DNA of 64,000 nt, from positions 1 to 64,000 of the forward strand of contig CAYXCZ010000009.1 in NCBI GenBank assembly GCA_964463695.1, given 5' to 3'. The position numbers and the translations under genes are program-made. The first letter of the stretch is position 1, and every line of letters begins with the position of its first letter. The notes beneath the pieces are model-generated. The model was not told the DNA's origin. It did not search any database and saw nothing but the letters and a program-made list of their open reading frames with translations. This document shows, piece by piece, positions 8,344 to 17,496 of this stretch. This DNA comes from JALNZU01 sp964463695 (GTDB taxonomy: Bacteria > Bacteroidota > Bacteroidia > Bacteroidales > F082).

Positions 8344-10815
8344 ATGCTGGGAGCAAAGCATTGGATTGTGCTGATCTTCTTTAGTATCTTGGTAGTACCT
8401 GCCCTGTCACAAGTAACCAAGATTAGAGGAAAAGTCATGGATGTTGAAACATCCGAAGCAATTCCATTTGTAAATGTTTATCTTGTAGGCACGAGTGTTG
8501 GCACAACAACCGACTTCGAAGGCAATTATTATTTTGAAACGAGGGTTAGTGCCGATTCTGTTGCTGCCTCTTTTATAGGATACCAGCGTCAAAGTCAACC
8601 TATCAAGTTAAACCGCTACCAGGAAATAAATTTTACCCTACATCCTGATCAATTTCAGCTGGAGGAAGTAGTTGTTGTGGCAGGAGAAAATCCTGCTGAC
8701 ATAATTATGCGTAACGTTATAAAAAACAAGGAGATAAACAAAAATAATCAACTCGAATCTTATCAATATGAGGTGTATAATAAAATTCAATTTGATGCTA
8801 ATAATTTTGATGAGAAACTAAAAGACAAGCGTCTGCTAAAGCAATTTGATTTTGTTTTTGATTTTATCGACACTTCAACTGTTAATGGGAAAACCTATTT
8901 ACCTGTTTTCATTTCTGAAACGCTGAGTGATATTTACGTGAGGAAGAACCCTGACAAGAAAAAAGAGCGTATCAAAGCTGCAAAAGGTTCGGGAATTGAG
9001 AATCCAAGCATAGCTCAGTTTATGGGTAATCTTTATCAGGAAGTGAACGTATATGACAATTACATTCCATTATTTGGCAAAAACTTTGTTAGCCCATTGG
9101 CGGACTTTGCTTTTACTTACTACCGGTATTATCTGGTTGACAGCCTTATTCTTGAAAACGAGCGAAGTTATAAACTCATGTTCAAGCCAAGAAGAAAACA
9201 AGAGCTAACCTTCACAGGTAGCTTATGGATTCAGGACACCTCTTTTGCAGTAAAAAAACTGGAATTTGACGCTGCATCCGATGCTAACCTAAACTTTGTG
9301 AACGACTTATCCATTCGTCAGGAATTTAAAAACATCAATGGAAAACATTGGTTTTTAACATATGACTACATGGTAGCCGACTTCACAATCACCGATCAAA
9401 ACAAAAAGCTTCCTGGTTTTTACGGACAAAGAACCACCACTTATCGTGATTTCATTGTCAATCAAACGAAAGAAGATTCTTTTTACAGTCAAACTTCTGA
9501 ACTGCTGCTTGATGAAAACATTATGAAACAAACATCAGAGTTTTGGGAAGAAAACCGACACCTTAGCCTTTCAGATAAAGAATCAAAAATATATATGATG
9601 ATTGATTCGATTGAGCGTGTTCCCATTTTCCGAACCTATTCTGATGCTATTTATACTTTTATCTACGGTTACCTGCCTTATGGAAAATTGGAGTTAGGGC
9701 CTTTGAATAAGTTGGCAAGTTTCAATTCGGTTGAAGGACATCGCTTTAGAATCGGAGCGCGTACAAGTACACTTTTCAGCGAAAACCTTCGCCTCGAAGG
9801 TCATTTAGCGTTCGCACTGCGCGATCAGCAAATGAAATACGGGGCCGGCATCTACTACACCTTTGCAAAAAATCCCCTTCGGGCTGTTGGTGCTAACTTT
9901 AAGTATGATATGGAGCAACTTGGCTCAAGTTTCAATGCGTTTAGCGAAGACAATATTATTGGATCATTATTCCGCCGACAACCGGCAGATAAGTTAAATC
10001 TCACGGGCGAATTTCGTTTGTATTACGACCATGAATGGTTCATTGGCCTTTCGAACAGGCTGGAACTTTTGCATCGTGAACTATTTCCTGTGGGCGACTT
10101 TCAGCTTAAAACCTACACTCCCAGTGGTGATTCAATCATTCATAACTCACTGATCACGACCGAGCTTGCTATTGAAGGTCGTTTTGCTTATCGCGAAAGA
10201 GTTGTTATTAAATCCTTTGATCGCATAAATCTTGGCACCCCCTACCCTGTTATCAATTTTCGGTATAGCTTAGGTGTACCAGGGCTCATCAATGGTGATT
10301 ACGGTTATCACCGGTTACAGGCAGGTGTTTCACACTGGTTCAATATAGGTAGCTTTGGTTGGTCAAAATTTATTGTTGAAGGGGGACATGTTTTTGGGGA
10401 AGTACCATTTCCACTACTTGTTTTACATCCTGGAAATGAAACATTTGTGTTTGATGAATACGCATTCAACCTGATGAATTACTATGAATTCATTTCCGAC
10501 AGGTATGCGAGTATTTATTATACCCATCATTTTGACGGCTTCTTTTTTAACCGTGTTCCGTTTTTCAGAAAACTTAAATGGCGCGAAGTGCTGTTTGTCA
10601 AAGGATTGGCAGGTTCCATTTCCGACGCAAACCTTCAGCTGAATTCGCTGCCAAAAGCGACCTTTATGCTTGATAAACCATATTTCGAAGCAGGAGCTGG
10701 CATTGAGAATATTTTCAAAATCATTCGGGTTGATGCTGTGTGGCGATTATCGCACAACGAAAATGAAGGTTCAACACCATTTGCAGTGTTTGTTTCATTG
10801 CAATTTGCCTTTTAA
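8344..10815 (+). CDS. DUF5686 outer-membrane protein with N-terminal carboxypeptidase-regulatory-like domain
   Basis: An 823-residue exported protein. A signal peptide (hydrophobic IVLIFFSILVVPALSQ) is followed by a carboxypeptidase-D-regulatory-like domain (about residues 25-110, containing GKVMDVETSEAIPFVNVYL and the LEEVVVVAG end) and then a large DUF5686 region that ends in beta-barrel-like strands with a terminal phenylalanine (FVSLQFAF). Such proteins sit in the Bacteroidetes outer membrane; function is unknown. The longer frame starts at TTG 8323; ATG 8344 gives a better signal peptide. It is not a TonB receptor, as no plug domain is seen. Confidence 0.85.
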   Translation: MLGAKHWIVLIFFSILVVPALSQVTKIRGKVMDVETSEAIPFVNVYLVGTSVGTTTDFEGNYYFETRVSADSVAASFIGYQRQSQPIKLNRYQEINFTLHPDQFQLEEVVVVAGENPADIIMRNVIKNKEINKNNQLESYQYEVYNKIQFDANNFDEKLKDKRLLKQFDFVFDFIDTSTVNGKTYLPVFISETLSDIYVRKNPDKKKERIKAAKGSGIENPSIAQFMGNLYQEVNVYDNYIPLFGKNFVSPLADFAFTYYRYYLVDSLILENERSYKLMFKPRRKQELTFTGSLWIQDTSFAVKKLEFDAASDANLNFVNDLSIRQEFKNINGKHWFLTYDYMVADFTITDQNKKLPGFYGQRTTTYRDFIVNQTKEDSFYSQTSELLLDENIMKQTSEFWEENRHLSLSDKESKIYMMIDSIERVPIFRTYSDAIYTFIYGYLPYGKLELGPLNKLASFNSVEGHRFRIGARTSTLFSENLRLEGHLAFALRDQQMKYGAGIYYTFAKNPLRAVGANFKYDMEQLGSSFNAFSEDNIIGSLFRRQPADKLNLTGEFRLYYDHEWFIGLSNRLELLHRELFPVGDFQLKTYTPSGDSIIHNSLITTELAIEGRFAYRERVVIKSFDRINLGTPYPVINFRYSLGVPGLINGDYGYHRLQAGVSHWFNIGSFGWSKFIVEGGHVFGEVPFPLLVLHPGNETFVFDEYAFNLMNYYEFISDRYASIYYTHHFDGFFFNRVPFFRKLKWREVLFVKGLAGSISDANLQLNSLPKATFMLDKPYFEAGAGIENIFKIIRVDAVWRLSHNENEGSTPFAVFVSLQFAF

Positions 10816-10881
10816 TGTTTTAGCACCTGACAATTCTTTTACCTTTGCCACGTTAATTAATCCGATAAAAACTTAAGGTTC

Positions 10882-11610
10882 ATGCAGCTACGCACCGCTA
10901 ATCTCTACAAAAAATACAAGCAACGAACAGTTGTTAAAGACGTTTCTGTTTATGTGAATCAAGGTGAGATTGTTGGGCTTTTAGGTCCTAATGGTGCTGG
11001 TAAAACGACTACTTTTTACATGACTGTTGGCTTGATAAAACCATTATCGGGTCACGTTTATCTTGATGATCTTGATATAACCAACGAGCCGATGTATCGC
11101 CGGGCACAGCGAGGAATTGGATATTTAGCGCAGGAAGCCAGTGTTTTCCGTCAAATGTCGGTTGAAGACAACATTCGCTCGGTCATGCAGTTTAAAAAAA
11201 TATCAAAGGAGGAGCAGCAAGCAAAGTTGGAAAATCTTTTGGATGAATTTGGTTTACAGCAAATTAGAAAAAGCAAAGGCATTCAACTTTCCGGTGGTGA
11301 ACGCAGAAGAACTGAAATTGCGCGTGCACTGGCGGTTGACCCGGGCTTTATTTTGCTTGATGAACCTTTTGCTGGAGTAGATCCAATTGCAGTGGAAGAT
11401 ATTCAGGCAATTGTGGCAGCTCTAAAGAATAAAAACATTGGGATTCTAATCACCGATCACAATGTCCACGAAACATTGTCTATCACCGACAGGGCTTACC
11501 TTCTGTTTGAAGGATCCATCCTAATGGCAGGAACTTCTGAGGAGCTCGCTGCAGATGAACATGTAAGAAAAGTATATTTAGGGCAGAATTTCGAACTTCG
11601 CAAAAAATAA
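10882..11610 (+). CDS. lptB: LPS export ABC transporter ATP-binding protein LptB
   Basis: LptB powers LptFG, which pull lipopolysaccharide from the inner membrane. Walker A GPNGAGKTT, the LptB-specific GYLAQEASVFRQMSVEDNI segment, signature LSGGERRRTEIARAL, Walker B FILLDEPFAGVDP and the H-loop TDHNV are all present. It is 242 residues long. A -7 element TACCTTTG lies at 10840-10847. LptD and an OstA-like protein occur 14-20 kb downstream in the window. Confidence 0.95.
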   Translation: MQLRTANLYKKYKQRTVVKDVSVYVNQGEIVGLLGPNGAGKTTTFYMTVGLIKPLSGHVYLDDLDITNEPMYRRAQRGIGYLAQEASVFRQMSVEDNIRSVMQFKKISKEEQQAKLENLLDEFGLQQIRKSKGIQLSGGERRRTEIARALAVDPGFILLDEPFAGVDPIAVEDIQAIVAALKNKNIGILITDHNVHETLSITDRAYLLFEGSILMAGTSEELAADEHVRKVYLGQNFELRKK

Positions 11611-11655
11611 TCCTACTTGTCAGTTTTTAAATCCAGAAAATGGGGTGCAAGCTAC

Positions 11656-12387
11656 TTAGCTTTGGATATCAGCAAGAAAAACAATTAGCGACAGTAAAAG
11701 ATAGAGCAATATAATAAACGGTATTGCTACAAATTGCAAAGTCACGATTAAAACAATGGATGCCAGAAGGAAAAAGTACCTGACTTCGTTTCCTTTTAAA
11801 GCAAAAGATTTAAATTTTAGTCCAAAAAGAGGCAATTCAGAAATCATCAAAACACTCATTATCAATCCCATTCCAATATAAAAATAGGTGTTAGTCACTA
11901 CCATATAAAACAGCGATTGCTGCTCATACAATTGTTCGCGAACAAGCGGCAGAGAAGCAAGAAGCAGTCCTGAAGCAGGTGAAGGCAGCCCTATAAATGA
12001 TTCTGTCTGGCGATCATCAATATTAAACTTCGCTAATCTTAGAGCAGCAAATAAAGGAACTATCAACGCAAAAAAGGGTAAAAGGTTTTGGTCGTGCCAA
12101 AGCACTGCCGGCAATCCATGACTTTTACTAATCAGCGCAAAAAGGATAAGTGACGGGGAAACCCCAAAAGAAACGACATCAGCCAATGAATCGAGTTGAG
12201 CTCCCAAAGGTGAGTAAGCTTTTAACATCCGGGCAGAAAAGCCATCAAGAAAATCGAAAACAGCAGCTAAAAAAATCATGTAAGCCGCCATCGTTAATTG
12301 ATCCTGTGCGAAAAAAACGATGGAAATAACACCACTTAATAAATTCAGCAGCGTAATAAAGTTAGGGATGTGTTTCTTAATATTCAT
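11656..12387 (-). CDS. pssA: CDP-diacylglycerol--serine O-phosphatidyltransferase
   Basis: Makes phosphatidylserine from CDP-diacylglycerol and serine, the precursor of phosphatidylethanolamine. The CDP-alcohol phosphotransferase motif DGx2ARx8Gx3Dx3D is complete (DGFSARM...GAQLDSLAD, about residues 48-70). Several membrane segments follow. The length is 243 residues. The ATG at 12385-12387 begins the usual MNIKKHIPNFITLLNLLSG start. A minus-strand -7 element TATCTTTG (complement of 12405-12412) lies 18 bp upstream. Confidence 0.95.
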   Translation of the reverse strand: MNIKKHIPNFITLLNLLSGVISIVFFAQDQLTMAAYMIFLAAVFDFLDGFSARMLKAYSPLGAQLDSLADVVSFGVSPSLILFALISKSHGLPAVLWHDQNLLPFFALIVPLFAALRLAKFNIDDRQTESFIGLPSPASGLLLASLPLVREQLYEQQSLFYMVVTNTYFYIGMGLIMSVLMISELPLFGLKFKSFALKGNEVRYFFLLASIVLIVTLQFVAIPFIILLYLLLSLIVFLADIQS

Positions 12388-12484
12388 GGCGTTGATTTAA
12401 AAAGCAAAGATACGCAGCTTTCACCTTAACTGATAAAAAAAGTGATTCAGTATCCTTTTCAACTGAAAGGAAGGGATTACTGAT

Positions 12485-12515
12485 TTTGCTACTCCTGTTA
12501 GATTGACTAAATTTG
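12485..12515 (+). promoter_or_regulatory. Consensus Bacteroidetes promoter of the porin gene
   Basis: TTTG (12485-12488), a 19-bp spacer and TAAATTTG (12508-12515) match the -33/-7 consensus exactly. The first ATG is at 12525, so the transcript leader must be very short. This also argues against a TTG start at 12513, which lies inside the -7 element. Confidence 0.65.
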
Positions 12516-12524
12516 CCAAAAAAA

Positions 12525-13844
12525 ATGATGAAAAGAATAATTTTCCTTCAGCTTATCATGACAACGCTCTGTTTTACACAAGCTTTTGGACAATTTGAAA
12601 TTTCGGCAGAACTTCGTCCAAGGTTAGAAGTCAACAATGGCTTTAATTTTACACCCACTCAAGAAACAGATGTAACGACATACATCAGTCAGCGAAGCCG
12701 ATTGAATTTTCAACTCACCAAAGAAAAATATGCCATTTACGTGAGCCTGCAAGACGCCCGGATTTGGGGAGACGAAAACATATCCTCAGGTACCGGTGCT
12801 TTTTCAAACAGTTCAAGTACTGGGCTTTACCAAGCATGGATGAAACTCAAATTATTTAAATCATCCACACTCAAAATCGGTCGTCAGGAATTTATGTATG
12901 ATGATCAACGGCTATTATCAATAAGAAATTGGCCTCAATCAGGAATTACTTACGATGCTATATTGTTTCAATATTATAAAAATAAATGGCAGTTTGATAT
13001 TGCATTGTCCTATAATAACGATAACAAAAAAGGTACTCCTGCTGGAAGTGGTCTGAATAATTTTGATGTTGATCCTATAAGCCGAAGGTTGCGAACTTTA
13101 AATTTCGTGTACTTGAAAAGAAATATACTAGACGGATGGTATGTCTCAACTACAGGTTTACTTACTGGTTATCAAAAGGATAAAACAACAAGTACAATAT
13201 ATCTTATGGCAACATATGGGTTGCATAGTGAATTTAAAAAAGCTGGTTTTGAAAGCAGAATTAATCTTTATGGACAGTCGGGGAAGAGTCAACTTGGAAA
13301 AGATGTAAGTTCATGGATGATAACAGCAGAAGCAGCTTACCGGTTAAAGAAATGGCGCCTTGGAGCAGGAATTGATCTTTTAAGTGGTCATGATGCTTCA
13401 AATAACGATTCGGACTATCAGAAAACGGAGCACAATTTTGACCTTTTTTATGGAATCAGATACCTCCGCTATGGTTTAATGAATCAATATGTTTTGCCTT
13501 CCGGAACATTAAACGGAGGTCTTGTTGATATATATCCAAGCATCCATTTTTACCCCAACACCAAAAACAAAATCAGCATTGATTATCATCACTTTGCTTT
13601 GCAACAATCTGTTGCTGATCCATTTGCAGAAAAATCCTATCTGGAAGGATCATTAGGTTCTGAAATTGATCTCGTATGGAGTCATAGTTTTTCAAAAGAA
13701 TTAATTCTTAATGCTGGTTTTTGTTATTACATCACCAATGATACCTATTCAAAAGTCAAGCAAGTTGATCCTCAAGATCTTGAATCACCTTACTTTGGTT
13801 GGTTAATGATTACATTTAAGCCAACTCTTTTCAGATTTGAATAA
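12525..13844 (+). CDS. Alginate-export-like outer-membrane porin
   Basis: A 439-residue outer-membrane beta-barrel protein. The start MMKRIIFLQLIM leads a signal peptide cleaved after AFGQ. The segment SAELRPRLEVNNGFNF and the repeated pattern of alternating strands with KIGRQEFMYDDQRLL resemble the alginate-export (AlgE-like) porin family. Substrate cannot be read from sequence. The start is ATG 12525 or 12528; the open frame begins at a TTG inside the promoter. The stop codon abuts the queA start with no gap, suggesting cotranscription. Confidence 0.75.
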   Translation: MMKRIIFLQLIMTTLCFTQAFGQFEISAELRPRLEVNNGFNFTPTQETDVTTYISQRSRLNFQLTKEKYAIYVSLQDARIWGDENISSGTGAFSNSSSTGLYQAWMKLKLFKSSTLKIGRQEFMYDDQRLLSIRNWPQSGITYDAILFQYYKNKWQFDIALSYNNDNKKGTPAGSGLNNFDVDPISRRLRTLNFVYLKRNILDGWYVSTTGLLTGYQKDKTTSTIYLMATYGLHSEFKKAGFESRINLYGQSGKSQLGKDVSSWMITAEAAYRLKKWRLGAGIDLLSGHDASNNDSDYQKTEHNFDLFYGIRYLRYGLMNQYVLPSGTLNGGLVDIYPSIHFYPNTKNKISIDYHHFALQQSVADPFAEKSYLEGSLGSEIDLVWSHSFSKELILNAGFCYYITNDTYSKVKQVDPQDLESPYFGWLMITFKPTLFRFE

Positions 13845-15074
13845 ATGATGACAGACGTTCGCAAAATTTCGATCGAAGCTTATGATTATCCTTTACAGGA
13901 ACACCAAATTGCACGATACCCGTTAGAGCAGCGCGATCAGTCGAAGCTTTTACTTCAATTGGGTGAAAAAATCAGTGAGGACACATTTGCACAACTGGCT
14001 CATTATCTGCCATCTGAAACTTTACTCATCACCAATGAGACTAAAGTCATACGGGCACGCTTACTTTTTAAAAATGCAAACGGGGCATCAATTGAAGTAT
14101 TTTGCTTAGAGCCGGCAGAAAACTTAGGTGATTCGCAAATTAATATTTCATCCAAATCACCTGTCAAATGGAAATGCTTTGTAGGCAATTCAAAACGCTG
14201 GAAATCAGACTCGCTTTTAATGGAAATCAATCCTATGGAGTTTAGCACCAGGCTTGCGGCAAAGAGATTGGAGAAAAAAGGTGATCACTCAATAATTGAG
14301 TTTTCATGGGACAACCAGGATGTTAACTTTGGTCAGATACTTGAAACAGCAGGTGAATTACCTTTACCACCATATCTTAACAGGAAAGCTGAAAATAGTG
14401 ATAGCATCAGGTATCAGACAATTTTTGCTCAAAATGAAGGGTCAGTAGCTGCACCAACAGCCAGCTTACACTTCAGCAAAGAAGTTGTAGACAGTCTTAC
14501 AGAAAAAGGAATTTCTTTAATAAATGTAACACTTCATGTAGGAGCAGGTACATTTAAACCGGTTTCCACCGAATCAATTGGTGAACATGACATGCATGCA
14601 GAGCGTATTTTTGTTAGCAGAGCAACTGTCGAAAAATTGCTCATACAAATTGGAAAGCCAATAATACCAATTGGCACAACGAGTATGCGCACCATTGAAA
14701 GTCTTTATTGGATTGGTTTAAAACTACTTACGGATGAAACAATTCAAATTTTGAAGGTAGACCAATGGACACCCTACACATATGAAGATGAGGCTATAAC
14801 CATTTCAGCAGAAAGAACGCTACTGGCAATTTTAAGGTTCATGGATGCTCATAAGTTGAACGAAATTCAGGCATCAACCTCGGTTATGATTGCCCCGGGA
14901 TATACGTTTAAAATTGCTACCGGCCTCATTACCAATTTCCATCAACCTAAAAGCACCTTGTTGTTGCTGGTTTCTGCTCTTATTGGAGATAAGTGGAAAG
15001 AAGTTTACGATTATGCGCTGAGAAACAATTTCCGTTTTCTAAGCTATGGTGATAGTTGCTTGTTTATTCCCTGA
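13845..15074 (+). CDS. queA: S-adenosylmethionine:tRNA ribosyltransferase-isomerase QueA
   Basis: Transfers and isomerises the ribosyl part of S-adenosylmethionine onto preQ1 in tRNA to make epoxyqueuosine. Family motifs are visible: GSVAAPTASLHF (the usual G in APTAGLHF is S here), TLHVGAGTFKPV and the C-terminal TNFHQPKSTLLLLVSAL. It is 409 residues long, longer than the roughly 350 of Escherichia coli because of extra sequence in the N-terminal half (about residues 80-140). Some Bacteroidetes carry a shorter and a longer QueA-like protein, so this could be the second copy. Confidence 0.88.
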   Translation: MMTDVRKISIEAYDYPLQEHQIARYPLEQRDQSKLLLQLGEKISEDTFAQLAHYLPSETLLITNETKVIRARLLFKNANGASIEVFCLEPAENLGDSQINISSKSPVKWKCFVGNSKRWKSDSLLMEINPMEFSTRLAAKRLEKKGDHSIIEFSWDNQDVNFGQILETAGELPLPPYLNRKAENSDSIRYQTIFAQNEGSVAAPTASLHFSKEVVDSLTEKGISLINVTLHVGAGTFKPVSTESIGEHDMHAERIFVSRATVEKLLIQIGKPIIPIGTTSMRTIESLYWIGLKLLTDETIQILKVDQWTPYTYEDEAITISAERTLLAILRFMDAHKLNEIQASTSVMIAPGYTFKIATGLITNFHQPKSTLLLLVSALIGDKWKEVYDYALRNNFRFLSYGDSCLFIP

Positions 15075-15102
15075 TTAGAAACTAAAAATCAAGGATAAAA
15101 CC

Positions 15103-15822
15103 CTAAAAATCTAAATTGGGCTGTATCATATAAGTATTTGAATTCAGTTCATATGCAATCAGGTTTCCGTATCCGGCTCTGTTAAGCATATAAACACCAT
15201 TATCCAAATCGATGAAATGATAAGAATCAGACTTTATCACATGATCCATAAACTCCAGATCTACAGGTGTATGGCCATGTATCACCTTTTTATTCCTGAT
15301 CTTTGAAGGGACAACCTTAAATTCCTTGGTCCAAAGCATTGCAAAGCGATCGGTAAATGGGTCATCGATGGAAAAATTCATACCGGCATGCACCAAAACA
15401 TGCTTCTCTGTTTCGATAAAGAGCGAAAGATTTCGCATCCAATCGATATATTTTTCAGCAATTTCGGAGGCAAAATCAACTTTGAAGCTAGCAAGTGTTT
15501 CTTTTCCTCCGTGTAATTCCCACATCTTTTGAGTTTTTGTACGGAACGAAAGCCCCAGAAAGCGTGTTTTGTTTTTATCTTCATCCCAGGCTTTGACACA
15601 GTATTCCTCATGATTTCCCATTAGAAGGCGTATATCATATTCTTTATGTTGAAGCGACATGATATAGTCGATTACTCCTTTGCTGTCGGGGCCCCGGTCG
15701 ATATAATCCCCCAAAAAAATCAACTCATCCCAGCGGGAAGGTTTGATCACATTTTCGATAAGACTACGTAAGGTTTTGCTGCATCCGTGAATGTCGGGGA
15801 TTACCCATCTCTTTTTATCCAT
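15103..15822 (-). CDS. PPP-family metallophosphoesterase (serine/threonine phosphatase-like)
   Basis: A 239-residue calcineurin-like phosphoesterase. The metal-site motifs are all present in order: DIHGC, GDYIDRGP, GNHE, HAGM and GHTP, the pattern of PPP-family protein phosphatases such as bacterial PrpA. Substrate could be phosphoproteins or small molecules. The longer frame starts at a TTG inside the -7 element TATCTTTG (complement of 15850-15857), so ATG at 15820-15822 (MDKKRWVIPDIHG) is used. Confidence 0.88.
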   Translation of the reverse strand: MDKKRWVIPDIHGCSKTLRSLIENVIKPSRWDELIFLGDYIDRGPDSKGVIDYIMSLQHKEYDIRLLMGNHEEYCVKAWDEDKNKTRFLGLSFRTKTQKMWELHGGKETLASFKVDFASEIAEKYIDWMRNLSLFIETEKHVLVHAGMNFSIDDPFTDRFAMLWTKEFKVVPSKIRNKKVIHGHTPVDLEFMDHVIKSDSYHFIDLDNGVYMLNRAGYGNLIAYELNSNTYMIQPNLDF

Positions 15823-15902
15823 GAGGTTGGCCTTCAATTGATAATAAGGCAAAGATATAAAATGTCACCGCTTAATGGATAAAAGTGGTGATTTTTGAGC
15901 AT

Positions 15903-15945
15903 AAAAAAGCGGACGCAAATCTTTTAAGTTGATCTGCGTCCGCCA
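15903..15945 (-). terminator. Terminator after gpmA
   Basis: A 9-bp perfect stem GCGGACGCA (15909-15917) / TGCGTCCGC (15935-15943) lies just after the gpmA stop. On the minus strand it ends in a T run (the A tract at 15903-15908 on the plus strand), a classic rho-independent terminator. Confidence 0.88.
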
Positions 15946-15958
15946 AAATGAAAGTCAA

Positions 15959-16705
15959 TTATTTCTTTTTCCCTTGATTAGCAACGGCTTCCATTAATTT
16001 CTTTATTTCCTCAGGATCTCCAAGGAAGTAGTCTTTAACAAATTCCATGTTATCATCAAACTCAAAAACATATGGAACAGCTGTTGGAATGTTAAAGGCA
16101 AGAATTTCTTCCTCACTCATACCTTTGAGGTGCATCACCAGTGCTCTAAGGCTGTTTCCATGTGCTGCAACCAAAATTTCACCATGTTCTTCCAATGAAG
16201 GTTTGATATCGCTATTCCAATATGGCAACATACGTTCAATCACTTCTTTAAGTGATTCCGTCAAAGGAAGATCAGCAGGATCAACATCCGAATAACGTTT
16301 ATCAATTCGCGGGTTTCGTTGATCGTCCTCTTTTAATGGCTGTGGAGGAACATCAAAGCTGCGGCGCCAAAGCAACACTTGTTCATCACCATATTTGGCA
16401 GCTGTTTCAGCTTTATTAAGACCTTGCAACTCGCCATAATGTTTCTCGTTGAGTCGCCATGATTTAACTTCAGGAATATACATCAGGTCCATTTCTTCCA
16501 AAACAAGCCATAATGTTTTAATGGCACGTGTCAGGTAAGAGGTGTAAGCCATTTTAAAATCAAATCCTTGTTCTTTCAATAGTTTGCCTCCCTTGCGGGC
16601 TTCTTCAACTCCGTTTTCCGAAAGTTGAACATCAGTCCAACCGGTAAAAACATTCAGTTTATTCCAAGTACTTTCACCATGCCGAATTAAAACCAATCTT
16701 TTCAT
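15959..16705 (-). CDS. gpmA: 2,3-bisphosphoglycerate-dependent phosphoglycerate mutase
   Basis: Glycolytic interconversion of 3- and 2-phosphoglycerate. The catalytic RHGESTWN at the N-terminus, GWTDVQLSENG, the LNEKHYGELQG loop and the second histidine in AAHGNSLRAL are present. It is 248 residues, the normal length of the dPGM type. Monocistronic, ended by the hairpin at 15903-15945. Confidence 0.96.
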   Translation of the reverse strand: MKRLVLIRHGESTWNKLNVFTGWTDVQLSENGVEEARKGGKLLKEQGFDFKMAYTSYLTRAIKTLWLVLEEMDLMYIPEVKSWRLNEKHYGELQGLNKAETAAKYGDEQVLLWRRSFDVPPQPLKEDDQRNPRIDKRYSDVDPADLPLTESLKEVIERMLPYWNSDIKPSLEEHGEILVAAHGNSLRALVMHLKGMSEEEILAFNIPTAVPYVFEFDDNMEFVKDYFLGDPEEIKKLMEAVANQGKKK

Positions 16706-16812
16706 TTTTTGATATTTTATTATTAATCAATGAGATAACCAATTATCTTTTGTTTCTTATTATTTTTTGCAAATTTAATGCATTTCCTCCATTGCGATTG
16801 TATTTTTGTAGC

Positions 16813-17427
16813 ATGAAACCTACAACGATACCAGCTTTTTTGAGGATGTTTTATCCTTCGCTGCTCTGGCAGATGCCTGAAGGAAACAAGCGGCTATACA
16901 TCACTTTTGATGATGGACCCAATCCGGAGGTGACGCCTGTTGTGTTAGATTTACTCAAGTCATACAAAGCACACGCTACTTTTTTCTGTGTTGGTGACAA
17001 TGTAAGAAAGCATCCTGAGACATATCAGCAAGTTTTGAGTCAAGGTCATTTGACAGGCAATCATAGCTATAACCACCTCAACGGCTGGAAAACTTCGTTG
17101 AATACCTATTACGAAAACGTTGTTTCTACAAAACAATATATTGATTCAGAATGGTTTAGACCACCTTATGGACGTATTACACCATCTCAGATTCAAGCAT
17201 TAAAAAAGGAATTTAAGATTGTAATGTGGTCGGTTCTTAGCTACGACTTTGATGCTGAAACAAGCGAAGAGCAATGCATTAATAATGTGTTGACAAATCT
17301 AAACGATGGAGCAATCATTGTGTTTCACGATAGCCGAAAGGCAGTGAAGAATATGCTTCCCGCACTTGAAGCTACACTGAAAGAGGGAGTTGCGCGAGGT
17401 TTTAGCTTTGAACGAATCGATAGATAG
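16813..17427 (+). CDS. Polysaccharide deacetylase family protein (NodB homology domain)
   Basis: A 204-residue carbohydrate esterase family 4 deacetylase. Motifs TFDDGPNP (catalytic/metal Asp), HSYNH (metal His) and RPPYGR are present in order. The substrate may be a cell-wall or exopolysaccharide N-acetyl sugar. The longer frame begins upstream of the promoter -7 element TATTTTTG (16801-16808), so ATG 16813 (MKPTTIPAFL) is the start. There is no strong signal peptide, although the N-terminus is moderately hydrophobic. Confidence 0.87.
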   Translation: MKPTTIPAFLRMFYPSLLWQMPEGNKRLYITFDDGPNPEVTPVVLDLLKSYKAHATFFCVGDNVRKHPETYQQVLSQGHLTGNHSYNHLNGWKTSLNTYYENVVSTKQYIDSEWFRPPYGRITPSQIQALKKEFKIVMWSVLSYDFDAETSEEQCINNVLTNLNDGAIIVFHDSRKAVKNMLPALEATLKEGVARGFSFERIDR

Positions 17428-17442
17428 CATCATATCTTGAAT

Positions 17443-17480
17443 AAAAAAAAGAGCTAAACCGTTTAAGGTTCAGCTCTTTA
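17443..17480. terminator. Bidirectional terminator between deacetylase and RND pump genes
   Basis: The stem GAGCTaAACC (17451-17460) / GGTTcAGCTC (17467-17476) has one mismatch and a 6-nt loop. A run of A precedes it and TTTA follows. It lies between two convergent genes. Confidence 0.8.
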
Positions 17481-17496
17481 CATGATTTAAAAATCA

